Source: CAYUVH01 sp964448135 (GTDB lineage Bacteria > Verrucomicrobiota > Verrucomicrobiia > Limisphaerales > UBA8199). From it: a stretch of DNA of 64,000 bases. The stretch's first letter is position 1. Each line of letters opens with the position of its first letter. Shown in pieces: positions 50,332-58,401 of the stretch. The position numbers were made by a program, and so were the translations under genes. Where the stretch lies: positions 28,639 to 92,638 of the forward strand of contig CAYUVH010000023.1 in NCBI GenBank assembly GCA_964448135.1. The letters run 5' to 3'. The notes beneath the pieces are model-generated. The model made no database searches. It saw only the letters and a list, made by a program, of their open reading frames with translations, and was not told the origin of the DNA.

Positions 50332-53300
50332 ATGCCCGGCCCGCTTGAGTTTGTGTTGAATGGCCGCAGTGTGCGCGTCGAGGATTGTTCCCCGAACACG
50401 CCGCTGCTGGACTATTTGCGCGCCACCGGCCTGACCGGCTCCAAGGAAGGCTGCGCCGAGGGCGATTGCGGCGCCTGCTCGGTCGTGATCGTGGACCGCG
50501 ATGCCGAAGGCAAACCCGCCTACCGCGCCATCAATAGCTGCCTCACGCCCGTCTGCCTGATGGCCGGCCGCGAACTCATCACCGTCGAGGGCGTCGCCTG
50601 CAACGGCAAACCGCATCCGGTCCAGGAAAAGATGACCTGCGGCCACGGCTCGCAATGCGGCTACTGCACGCCCGGTTTCATCGCTGCGCTCTTCGAGGGC
50701 TATTACCGCGCCGACATCCGCACCGAGGATCAGCTCGACGACCAACTCTCCGGCAACCTCTGCCGCTGCACCGGCTACCGTCCGATTCGCGAAGCCGCCC
50801 TCGCAGCGTTCCCTGAACGCAATCGCCGCAACGGCAACGATCCTTTCGCGCTGCAACTTCAGAAGCATGGCGGCACACTGGGCGCGGCCGAATACGAAGC
50901 CGAAGGCGAAAAGTTTTTCCGCCCGTCCTCCCTGCGCGAACTGCTCGAACTCCGCCAGCAGCATCCCGAAGCCCGGCTCATTGCCGGCGCCACGGAACTG
51001 GGCCTCGATATCTCGAAGCGCTTCAAGACTTTTTCCAAACTGATTTCAGTCGAAGCCGTCCCCGAATTGCTGGAGCTCGAAGTCTCCGATGGCGAGTGGC
51101 GAATCGGCGGGGCGGCAACCCTCACGCGGATCGAAGAACGCGTCGCGACCGAATACCCGGCGTTGCGCGACATGCTGCGCGTGTTCGGCTCGCGCCAGAT
51201 TCGCAACCGCGCGACCATGGGCGGCAATATCGTCACCGCCTCGCCCATCGGCGATAGCGCGCCCGTCCTGTTGGCGCTGGATGCGCAGGTAGCCCTCGCT
51301 TCTCTCGGCGGCGGGCACAACGGCGACACCCAGATCACCGAACGCACGCTGCCCATCAGCGAATTCTTCCTGGCCTATCGCAAGACTGCTCTGCGGCCCG
51401 ACGAAATCCTGAAAACGATTCTCCTGCCGCGAACAAAACCCGATCGCGGCACGAAGCGAGTCTGCGCCTGGTACAAAGTCTCGAAGCGCCGCGAGATGGA
51501 TATCAGCACCGTGGCTGCCTGCCTGCGCCTGGATCTGGACGCCGTCGGCAAAATCTCCGTTGCCCGCCTGGCTTACGGCGGCGTGGCCGCCACGCCGTCG
51601 CGCGCGCAAAAGACCGAGGCCGCGCTGCTCGGCAAAATCTGGAACGCTGAAACCGTCCGCGACGTCGCGGAAACACTCGGCGCGGAATTCACGCCCATCT
51701 CTGACGTGCGCGGCGACGCCGCCTACCGGCGCGGTTTGATCGTCAGCCTCCTGGAGAAGTTCCAATACGACACCGCCCACGGCAGCCGCAATGGCACAGA
51801 CGAACTCCAACGTCCGCTGAAGTTCCCGTCGCGAGCGTCCGCGAATGAACCCCGGCCCCTGCCCCACGAAAGCGGTCACAAACACGTCAACGGCGAAGCG
51901 ATTTATACCGACGATCAAGCCGTCACCCGGCACATGCTCGAAGTCTGGCCGGTCTGCGCCCCGCACGCGCACGCGCGGATTCTCCGGCGCGACGCCTCAG
52001 TCGCGCGCAAGATGCCGGGCATCGCCGCGGTGTTGCTCGCCGAGGACGTCCCCGGCGAAAACAACGTCGGCAGTGTGAAGAAGGATGAAATCCTGCTCGC
52101 TGATAAAGAGATCTCCTTCCATGGCCAGATTGTCGCGCTGGTGGTCGGCGAATCGCCGGCCGCGTGCCGCGCAGCCGCGGCCAAAGTCGAAATCGAATAC
52201 GAGCCGCTCCCAGCCATCTTGACCTTGGAGCAGGCCGTGGCGCAGGACAGCTACCACAACGAACCCAATTTCATCCGGCGCGGCGAAATCGAGCCCGCCC
52301 TCGAAAAATCCCCGGTCCGGCTCACGGGCACGTTCGAACTCCAGGGCCAGGAACACTTCTACCTCGAAATGAATGCCGCCTGGGCGGAACGCGGCGAGGA
52401 CGGCTCGGTCCATGTCGTTTCATCGACCCAGCATCCTTCCGAAGTGCAAATGGTGGTCGGCCATGTCCTGCATCTGCCTTCCAATCGCGTCGTCGTCCAG
52501 GTGCCGCGCATGGGCGGCGGTTTCGGCGGCAAGGAAACGCAGGCGGCCACTCCCGCCGCGCTCGCGGCGCTCGCGACGTACCATACCGGCAAGCCCGTGC
52601 GCGTGCGCTGGAATCGCGACCAGGACATGATCCTGACTGGCCACCGCCATCCGTTCCTCGCGAAGTTCGAGGTCGGCTTCGATCGCAAAGGCAAATTGCT
52701 CGCGGTGAAAGTTCATCTGGTTTCCAATGGCGGCTGGTCGCAGGACCTTTCGCAGGCCGTCACCGACCGCGCCCTGTTCCATCTCGACAACGCCTACTAC
52801 ATCCCCGCCGCCGAATTCCGCGGCCGCGTCGCCAAGACACACTTGTCCTCGAACACCGCCTTCCGCGGTTTCGGTGGACCGCAGGGCATGGTGGTGATCG
52901 AGGAGATCATGGACCGCGTCGCGCGCAAGCTCGGCCTGCCGCCGGAAGAAGTCCGCGAGCGAAATCTTTATCGCGGCACCGGCGATACCAATACTACCCA
53001 CTACGGCCAACCCGTGGGCGACAACCGCATCCAGAAAATCTGGCGCGAACTCAAACGCTCCAGCGCGTTCACCAAGCGCCGCACCGAAGTCGCCGCGTGG
53101 AATCGCAAGCACCCGCATCACAAACGCGGCCTCGCGATCACGCCGGTCAAATTCGGCATCAGCTTTACCGTCACGCATTTGAACCAGGCCGGCGCTTTGG
53201 TGGTCGCCTACCAGGACGGCACGATTCAGATCAACCACGCCGGCACCGAAATGGGCCAGGGCCTGAATACGAACGTCGCCGCCGTCGCCGGCCGGCAGTT

Positions 53301-54204
53301 TGGCGTGCCGCCCGCGCACATTCGCGTGATGACCACCAGCACGGACAAGGTGCCCAACACCTCGGCCACCGCCGCCTCCTGCGGCACCGACCTCAACGGG
53401 GCCGCCGTCAAAAACGCCTGCGACAACCTGCGCGCGCGCCTTGCTCCCATCGCTGCTGATTTGCTGGCGGAAAAACTCGGTCGCCGGCCCGAGCCTGAAA
53501 CACTCGTTTGGGCGGAGGAAAAGGTTTTTTCACCAAGGCAGGCGAAGGTGTCCGTCAGTTTCGCCCAGGTAGTGCGCCGCGCCTACTTCGAGCGCGTCAG
53601 CCTTTCCGCCACCGGCTTCTACGCCACGCCGGGGATTCACTGGGACCGCGTCGCGGGCCGTGGCCGTCCCTTCTTCTACTTCGCCTGCGGCGCTGCCGTG
53701 ACGGAAGTCGAAGTGGACGGCTTCACCGGCATGACCCGTGTCCGCCGCGTGGACATCCTCCACGACGCCGGCGAGTCCATCAACGCGGGCATCAATCGCG
53801 GTCAGATCGAGGGCGGCTTTATCCAAGGCATGGGCTGGATGACGAGTGAGGAATTGAAGTGGGACGACAAAGGCCGCCTGCTCAGCCACTCACCCGACAC
53901 CTACAAAATCCCCTCCGTCGGCGACACTCCACGCATCTTCAACGTCGCGATGTTGAAACGCGCCGCGCAGGACGGCGTCGTCTTCGGCAGCAAAGCCGTC
54001 GGCGAACCACCCTTCATGCTCGCCATCTCCGTGCGCGAAGCCATCCGCGATGCAGTAGCGTCCTTCGGTGAACCGGGCGGTGAAGTGCAACTGGCACTAC
54101 CCGCTACATGCGAAGCGATTTACTCAGCAATACGGAAACGCGCACCGCGCGCAGAACCGAAAGTCTCACCTCGCTCGCGAACGCCCGAGGCAGTAGCGAA
54201 GTAA
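50332..54204 (+). CDS. Single-chain xanthine dehydrogenase-type molybdenum hydroxylase
   Basis: A 1290-residue protein containing all domains in one chain, in eukaryote-like order. Residues 1-165 hold two [2Fe-2S] centres: GCAEGDCGACSVVI plus NSCLTPVC, then CGHGSQCGYCTPGF plus GNLCRCTGYRPI. Residues about 195-480 form the FAD domain (RLIAGATELGLDI, RNRATMGGNIVTASPIGD). Residues about 530-1280 form the molybdopterin domain (GGGFGGKETQA, NTAFRGFGGPQGMV, HAGTEMGQGLNTNV, KAVGEPPFM with the catalytic Glu). The Arg of AFRGFGG corresponds to the xanthine-binding Arg of XDH. It likely oxidises hypoxanthine/xanthine to urate. No xdhC or molybdenum cofactor gene is nearby. A terminator follows at 54240. 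Confidence 0.93.
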   Translation: MPGPLEFVLNGRSVRVEDCSPNTPLLDYLRATGLTGSKEGCAEGDCGACSVVIVDRDAEGKPAYRAINSCLTPVCLMAGRELITVEGVACNGKPHPVQEKMTCGHGSQCGYCTPGFIAALFEGYYRADIRTEDQLDDQLSGNLCRCTGYRPIREAALAAFPERNRRNGNDPFALQLQKHGGTLGAAEYEAEGEKFFRPSSLRELLELRQQHPEARLIAGATELGLDISKRFKTFSKLISVEAVPELLELEVSDGEWRIGGAATLTRIEERVATEYPALRDMLRVFGSRQIRNRATMGGNIVTASPIGDSAPVLLALDAQVALASLGGGHNGDTQITERTLPISEFFLAYRKTALRPDEILKTILLPRTKPDRGTKRVCAWYKVSKRREMDISTVAACLRLDLDAVGKISVARLAYGGVAATPSRAQKTEAALLGKIWNAETVRDVAETLGAEFTPISDVRGDAAYRRGLIVSLLEKFQYDTAHGSRNGTDELQRPLKFPSRASANEPRPLPHESGHKHVNGEAIYTDDQAVTRHMLEVWPVCAPHAHARILRRDASVARKMPGIAAVLLAEDVPGENNVGSVKKDEILLADKEISFHGQIVALVVGESPAACRAAAAKVEIEYEPLPAILTLEQAVAQDSYHNEPNFIRRGEIEPALEKSPVRLTGTFELQGQEHFYLEMNAAWAERGEDGSVHVVSSTQHPSEVQMVVGHVLHLPSNRVVVQVPRMGGGFGGKETQAATPAALAALATYHTGKPVRVRWNRDQDMILTGHRHPFLAKFEVGFDRKGKLLAVKVHLVSNGGWSQDLSQAVTDRALFHLDNAYYIPAAEFRGRVAKTHLSSNTAFRGFGGPQGMVVIEEIMDRVARKLGLPPEEVRERNLYRGTGDTNTTHYGQPVGDNRIQKIWRELKRSSAFTKRRTEVAAWNRKHPHHKRGLAITPVKFGISFTVTHLNQAGALVVAYQDGTIQINHAGTEMGQGLNTNVAAVAGRQFGVPPAHIRVMTTSTDKVPNTSATAASCGTDLNGAAVKNACDNLRARLAPIAADLLAEKLGRRPEPETLVWAEEKVFSPRQAKVSVSFAQVVRRAYFERVSLSATGFYATPGIHWDRVAGRGRPFFYFACGAAVTEVEVDGFTGMTRVRRVDILHDAGESINAGINRGQIEGGFIQGMGWMTSEELKWDDKGRLLSHSPDTYKIPSVGDTPRIFNVAMLKRAAQDGVVFGSKAVGEPPFMLAISVREAIRDAVASFGEPGGEVQLALPATCEAIYSAIRKRAPRAEPKVSPRSRTPEAVAK

Positions 54205-54239
54205 CTCACTCGACCGATCTCCGCGAGGCGTTTTGGAGT

Positions 54240-54267
54240 GCGGTCCCGACCCCTCGGGACCGCTTTT
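54240..54267 (+). terminator. Intrinsic terminator of the xanthine dehydrogenase gene
   Basis: GCGGTCCCGA (54240-54249) pairs with TCGGGACCGC (54254-54263) around CCCC and is followed by TTTT. It lies 36 bases after the stop codon. The stem also fits the window's variable-stem palindrome family. Confidence 0.75.
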
Positions 54268-54305
54268 CGGTCGGTTACCAGAAGTCAAAAAAAGGCGTGT
54301 GAAAA

Positions 54306-54361
54306 TTCGTGCTTCGTCATTCGGACTTCTTTCGTCATTCGACATTCGTGCTTCGTCATTC
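54306..54361. repeat. TTCGTGCTTCGTCATTCG tandem words
   Basis: ATTCGTGCTTCGTCATTCG occurs, then CTTTCGTCATTCGACATTC and GTGCTTCGTCATTCC, so two partial periods of about 40 bases. The same words are at 46243-46262 and, weaker, at 18978-19015. Confidence 0.55.
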
Positions 54362-54364
54362 CCA

Positions 54365-55123
54365 TCACGCCGCATACCCGCCATCCACCAGCAAACTCGC
54401 TCCCGTAATAAAACTCGCTTCGGGACTCGCCAGGTACGCCACGAAACTCGCGATCTCTTCCGGCTTCGCGTAACGCTGCAGCGCGACGTACGGCCGCGTG
54501 CTTTCCGAAAACCCTCCCTGCGCTGGATTCATGTCCGTGTCCGTCGGACCCGGCTGCACGTTGTTCACGGTGATGCCGCGCGGGCCCAAATCACGCGCGA
54601 GCCCTTTGGTAAACGCCGCAATCGCTCCCTTCGTCAGCGCGTAAACCGAGCCACCCGCAAAGGGAATGTAACTGCTGTTGCAACTCCCGATGTGAATGAT
54701 CCGCCCGCCCTCCTTCATGTGCCGCGCCGCTTCCTGCGTCGCCACGAAGAGACCCCGGACATTCACCGCGATCATCCGGTCAAAATCCTCCAGCTTGAAA
54801 TTCTCGATCGGCGCCACGGACAAAATGCCCGCGTTATTCACCAGGATGTCGAGGCCGCCGAAGGCCTTGATCGTGTCGCTTACCGCATTCCGCACCGCTT
54901 CCGCATCCGCGGCGTCGGCCTTGATCGCCAGCGCCTTGCCGCCGGCGGATTCCACCGCGTGCACGACCTCCATCGCCTTGCCGGGCGACGAACTGTAGGT
55001 GATCGCCACGGACGCGCCATCTGCCGCCAGGCGCCGCGCAATCGCCGCGCCCAGGCTGCGTGACGCACCGGTGATCAATGCCACTTTTCCCGACAGACCG
55101 TTTTTCAATTTTGTTTCCATCAT
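54365..55123 (-). CDS. Short-chain dehydrogenase (3-oxoacyl-ACP reductase-like)
   Basis: A 252-residue classical SDR with cofactor motif ALITGASRSLGAAIARRLA, LDILVNNAGILSV, catalytic Ser in IHIGSCNSSY, Tyr/Lys in SVYALTKGAIAAF, and the C-terminal FITGASLLVDGGYAA. It resembles bacterial FabG-like/glucose-1-dehydrogenase-like reductases; the substrate is unknown. The start at 55123 follows an AAAGGGA ribosome-binding site, and a second ATG is adjacent. The frame upstream overlaps the S1/P1 nuclease gene and is not coding. The nuclease gene lies 23 bases upstream on the same strand. Confidence 0.92.
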   Translation of the reverse strand: MMETKLKNGLSGKVALITGASRSLGAAIARRLAADGASVAITYSSSPGKAMEVVHAVESAGGKALAIKADAADAEAVRNAVSDTIKAFGGLDILVNNAGILSVAPIENFKLEDFDRMIAVNVRGLFVATQEAARHMKEGGRIIHIGSCNSSYIPFAGGSVYALTKGAIAAFTKGLARDLGPRGITVNNVQPGPTDTDMNPAQGGFSESTRPYVALQRYAKPEEIASFVAYLASPEASFITGASLLVDGGYAA

Positions 55124-55146
55124 GTGTTCCCTTTTAGAAAGGCGCG

Positions 55147-56229
55147 TTATTGCGCCACGCGATAAAAGCGCCCGGTTGTGCCCACGAATTCGCTGAAGTT
55201 CACACTGCCGCCTGTCGCTGTGATATTCGTCAGGTCGGACCAGCTGGCATCGGTCAGTTTGCCCTTCCACTGCACGCGATACGTTTGCCCGGCATTCGCG
55301 CTCCACGTGAAGGCGAGTTTGCCGTTCGTACGCCCGACCGACGTCAGGGTGAAAGGGTTGCTCGGATAAATCGTGTTGAGCAAATCGGCCAGCCGCTGCC
55401 CGCCGAGCGCCAGGCGCGCGCGGGCCGTCGCCTGCGCGGTGTTGGTGTAGGTGGCCGTCGCCTGTCGGCCGTTCGTAATGCCAACGTAACATACCGTCTG
55501 GGCCAGCGTCCGGCCTTCATTCGCCCAATCCATCGGATTCGGAATCGTCCCGCTGTGCGGACTGTAGGGATACTGCGACTCGATCTGGGCTACTTTGTTG
55601 CTCAGGATGCCGTCGCCGGTCGGCGTGATCGGCCGGAAAATGGTGTCCCACAGGTATCCGCCGCCCTCATCCCAAAGCCCGTGCAAGGTTGTCCACACAT
55701 TGGTCAGTGTGAAAAGGTTGCCGCCGAAATCGCCATTGGTGTGACTGGCGGTCAACGCCGTGATGGAGTGCAATGGCTGGTGCAAGTCTCCGACGAAATG
55801 CAGCAGGTAGCGCAGATAGGTCGCCTGGTTTGTCAGCGCGGAGTTCGTGTTCTGCAGGTTCGTGATGCAAAGATTAATCGCCTGCACCACGTCGAAGGCC
55901 GGCATTACAAAATAGTTCGTCGGCGTGTTGTCCGGGCTGAAGGCGAGATTGATGAAATGCCAGTTCGCCGTGCCGAGCTCCGTGCGAAAATCATCCGCCC
56001 ACACCGCCGCCGTCACGAAATTGCTCGTGGTGTTGCTCGCATTTGTCAGCGTAACCGCGATCAAACTGTCGCATTTGGCCTTCGCGGCGGGATTGAGATG
56101 CTTGTAGGCCATGTGGGCCACCACCATGTGGCCCTCGGCGTTCCAGGCGCGCGCGTTCAGCGGGCCGGACAAAACCGCCAGCAGCAGGGCAAACGCAAAA
56201 AAGCGCGCTCTCGATTTGATGCAGAGCAT
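55147..56229 (-). CDS. Secreted S1/P1-family nuclease with C-terminal sorting-like module
   Basis: A 360-residue exported zinc nuclease. After the signal peptide (FFAFALLLAVLSGPLNARA) the mature chain starts with the family-defining Trp: WNAEGHMVVAHMAY. Zinc ligands follow in VWADDFR, WHFINLAF, YLLHFVGDLHQPLHS and LHGLWDEG. S1/P1 nucleases degrade single-stranded DNA/RNA and remove 3'-phosphates; in bacteria they serve nutrient scavenging. Residues about 285-360 are an added module, TNGKLAFTWSANAGQTYRVQWKG... ending GRFYRVAQ, that resembles the C-termini of the giant amidase/Ig and repeat proteins in this window. It probably marks secretion or surface attachment. Confidence 0.92.
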   Translation of the reverse strand: MLCIKSRARFFAFALLLAVLSGPLNARAWNAEGHMVVAHMAYKHLNPAAKAKCDSLIAVTLTNASNTTSNFVTAAVWADDFRTELGTANWHFINLAFSPDNTPTNYFVMPAFDVVQAINLCITNLQNTNSALTNQATYLRYLLHFVGDLHQPLHSITALTASHTNGDFGGNLFTLTNVWTTLHGLWDEGGGYLWDTIFRPITPTGDGILSNKVAQIESQYPYSPHSGTIPNPMDWANEGRTLAQTVCYVGITNGRQATATYTNTAQATARARLALGGQRLADLLNTIYPSNPFTLTSVGRTNGKLAFTWSANAGQTYRVQWKGKLTDASWSDLTNITATGGSVNFSEFVGTTGRFYRVAQ

Positions 56230-56300
56230 AATTTGACAGTATCCAGTCTAAGCCGACCCCAAAGACACTGCCAAGCATTACTCGCTGCCGGCGGTAAGAA

Positions 56301-57164
56301 TTAGAACGTGAAGAACCGAAATTCGCCGGGAAAATCCGCGACGGCATGTGTGCCCTGGAGCTGCAATGGCAGCAGCGTGCCGAGCCGGGACTGCGCGGCT
56401 TCGCTGACAAACAGCGAGACACCCTGGACGGCCGCGACCTTTTCCATGCGGAACACAAAATTCACTTCCTGCCCGGTCAGGCTTTCCTCGCCGCGCGTCG
56501 CCGGGCCGCCCATCCAGACCTGCCCGTAGTGCAGCACGACACGAAACGGCAGGTCGGTAGTACCCTGGAGGGTCTTGAGCGCGGTGAGCGCCCCCGCCAC
56601 GGCGCGGTCGGAACCGTTGCCGCGCGGCCAGTAACCCAGCAAACCATCACCGAGAAATTTGTTCACCGTGCCGAGGTAACGTTCCACGATCCCCGCGCAG
56701 GTAGAGAGCCACCGGCCGGTGATGTGCGGCGCCTCCTCGCGCGGCACCGCGCGCAGAAAACCTGTGGAGCCCTCGATGTCCGCGAGCAGCAGCCAGCACT
56801 CCTGGCTGCGCACGTCGTGGACCGTTACATCACTGACGGTCGGGGCCGCTGCCGCTGGCGCCGCCGAGGGAAAATGAAATGTGAAAGCCGCATCCGCGAC
56901 CGTGATTTTGTCGCCGTGGGCCAGGCGGGATGGCTGGCTGATGCGCCGGCCGTTGTGGAGGGTGCCGTTATTGCTGCCGAGATCCACCAGCCAGTAGGCT
57001 CCCTCTTCCGGACCGTGCACCAAGGCATGTTGCCGCGAGGCGCGCACATCCGGCACCACGACCTCGCACGCGGCCGAACGTCCAAGCCGGCAATTTCCTT
57101 TTACCGGCGTGCGCGCTCCCGTGTCGGACTCCAGCCAGGCGGCAGGTAATTCAGCGCTTTCCAT
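56301..57164 (-). CDS. FHA-domain class III adenylate/guanylate cyclase
   Basis: A 287-residue cytosolic signalling protein. Residues about 20-98 form an FHA phosphothreonine-binding domain (CRLGRSAACEVVVPDVRASRQHALV, VDLGSNNGTLHNGRRI). Residues about 120-285 are a class III cyclase domain: LLLADIEGSTGFLRAV with the first metal-binding Asp, and NKFLGDGLLGYWP with the second. Substrate-specifying residues cannot be assigned confidently. It would make cAMP or cGMP, with FHA docking it to phosphorylated partners of Ser/Thr kinases. The M42 peptidase gene lies 28 bases upstream on the same strand. Confidence 0.88.
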   Translation of the reverse strand: MESAELPAAWLESDTGARTPVKGNCRLGRSAACEVVVPDVRASRQHALVHGPEEGAYWLVDLGSNNGTLHNGRRISQPSRLAHGDKITVADAAFTFHFPSAAPAAAAPTVSDVTVHDVRSQECWLLLADIEGSTGFLRAVPREEAPHITGRWLSTCAGIVERYLGTVNKFLGDGLLGYWPRGNGSDRAVAGALTALKTLQGTTDLPFRVVLHYGQVWMGGPATRGEESLTGQEVNFVFRMEKVAAVQGVSLFVSEAAQSRLGTLLPLQLQGTHAVADFPGEFRFFTF

Positions 57165-57192
57165 TCAATACTTCCGCCCGCTGCAGATCGCC

Positions 57193-58263
57193 TTAGATCT
57201 TCACCTTGAATTGTTCGCCCTTCTTCAACGAAGCCGCAAAACCAGCCAGCAAGATCGGAATCTGCTCCAGGTCCTTCAGGCTCACAATCTCGACCGGCGA
57301 GTGCATGTAGCGATTCGGCAGGCTGACCAAGGCGCTGGCGATGCCGCCACGGGTCCAGAAAATCGCGTCCGTGTCCGTGCCGCTGGTGCCCGAGGTGGCC
57401 TCGAGTTGAATGGGAATCTTTTTCGCCCGCGCCACCTGTTCGAGCCGGGCCACGACTTCCGGATGGTTCGCGCCGCCGCGCGTAAGCGTGGGACCGCTCC
57501 CGACTTTGACGTCGCCGTGCTGCAACTGGCTGATGGTGGGATAATCCGTCGCGTGCGTCACGTCCACTACCACGGCCACGTCGGGTTTGAGCGAGTAAGC
57601 GATCTGTCGCGCACCGAGCAAGCCGATCTCCTCCTGCACATTCGACACCGCGCAAATTTCCGCCTTCAGTTTCGTCTTGGAAGTTTTCAACAGCCGCAAT
57701 GCCTCGGCCACCGCAAACGTGCCGATGCGATTGTCAAATGCGCGCGCCACCGCGAGATCGTTGCGCAGGAGGTCAAATTCATCCACCAGCGTGATGGGAT
57801 CGCCAATGCGCACCAACTTTTCCGCTTCGCGCCGGGTGCGCGCGCCGATGTCGAGAAAGAGATCGTGAATCTTCGGGACGCGCTTGTCCGCTTCGTCCTT
57901 CATCAGGTGCGGAGCGACGTTGCCGACCACGCCTTTGACCGGCCCCTGCTTCGTATGAATCGTCACGCGCTGGGCCTTGGTGATCGCGGGATCCACACCG
58001 CCCATCTTGCGGACATAGATGTAGCCGTCCGCATTGATATAGGAGACCGCCATGGCGATTTCGTCCGCGTGCCCGGCGAGCATGACGCGCGGCGAACCTC
58101 CGCGGTTGAGGACGGCCACGCAGTTACCATAGGCGTCCGAAAATGTCTCGTCTGCATACTCCTTCACGTAGTCCAGCCAGACGCGCTGGCCGCGGACTTC
58201 ATGGCCGACCGGGCTGGGGGTATTGACCAAAGTTCGGAGAAATTCAAGGGATGCGTCACGCAT
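57193..58263 (-). CDS. M42-family glutamyl/leucyl-type aminopeptidase
   Basis: A 356-residue di-zinc metallopeptidase of family M42 (FrvX/TET type). Metal and catalytic residues are visible: His-Asp in MLAGHADEIAM, Asp in ARAFDNRIGT, Glu-Glu in VSNVQEEIGLLGA, Asp in VVVDVTHATD, and the C-terminal His in NRYMHSPVEI. These enzymes form large tetrahedral or octahedral cytosolic particles that trim peptides to amino acids. Full length. It is upstream of the FHA-cyclase gene on the same strand and divergent from the PilT-type gene, 138 bases away. Confidence 0.92.
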   Translation of the reverse strand: MRDASLEFLRTLVNTPSPVGHEVRGQRVWLDYVKEYADETFSDAYGNCVAVLNRGGSPRVMLAGHADEIAMAVSYINADGYIYVRKMGGVDPAITKAQRVTIHTKQGPVKGVVGNVAPHLMKDEADKRVPKIHDLFLDIGARTRREAEKLVRIGDPITLVDEFDLLRNDLAVARAFDNRIGTFAVAEALRLLKTSKTKLKAEICAVSNVQEEIGLLGARQIAYSLKPDVAVVVDVTHATDYPTISQLQHGDVKVGSGPTLTRGGANHPEVVARLEQVARAKKIPIQLEATSGTSGTDTDAIFWTRGGIASALVSLPNRYMHSPVEIVSLKDLEQIPILLAGFAASLKKGEQFKVKI

Positions 58264-58401
58264 GGACGCAAAGCTAAATCGCGCCCTTCCGCGAGGGAAG
58301 TCAAAAGCTGCCCGGCTAGGCAGGGTCCCGGGAAAAATCCGACCGCGTGGCTTCGTTTTTCCAGTTGGGCACCAGACCCAGGAATGTTATTCTGTGCGAA
58401 T

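Noticed and set aside
57109..58401. Start of the PilT-type gene at 57109, giving 793 residues
   Set aside because: The extra 430 codons are antisense to the M42 peptidase gene; PilT proteins are about 350-380 residues.
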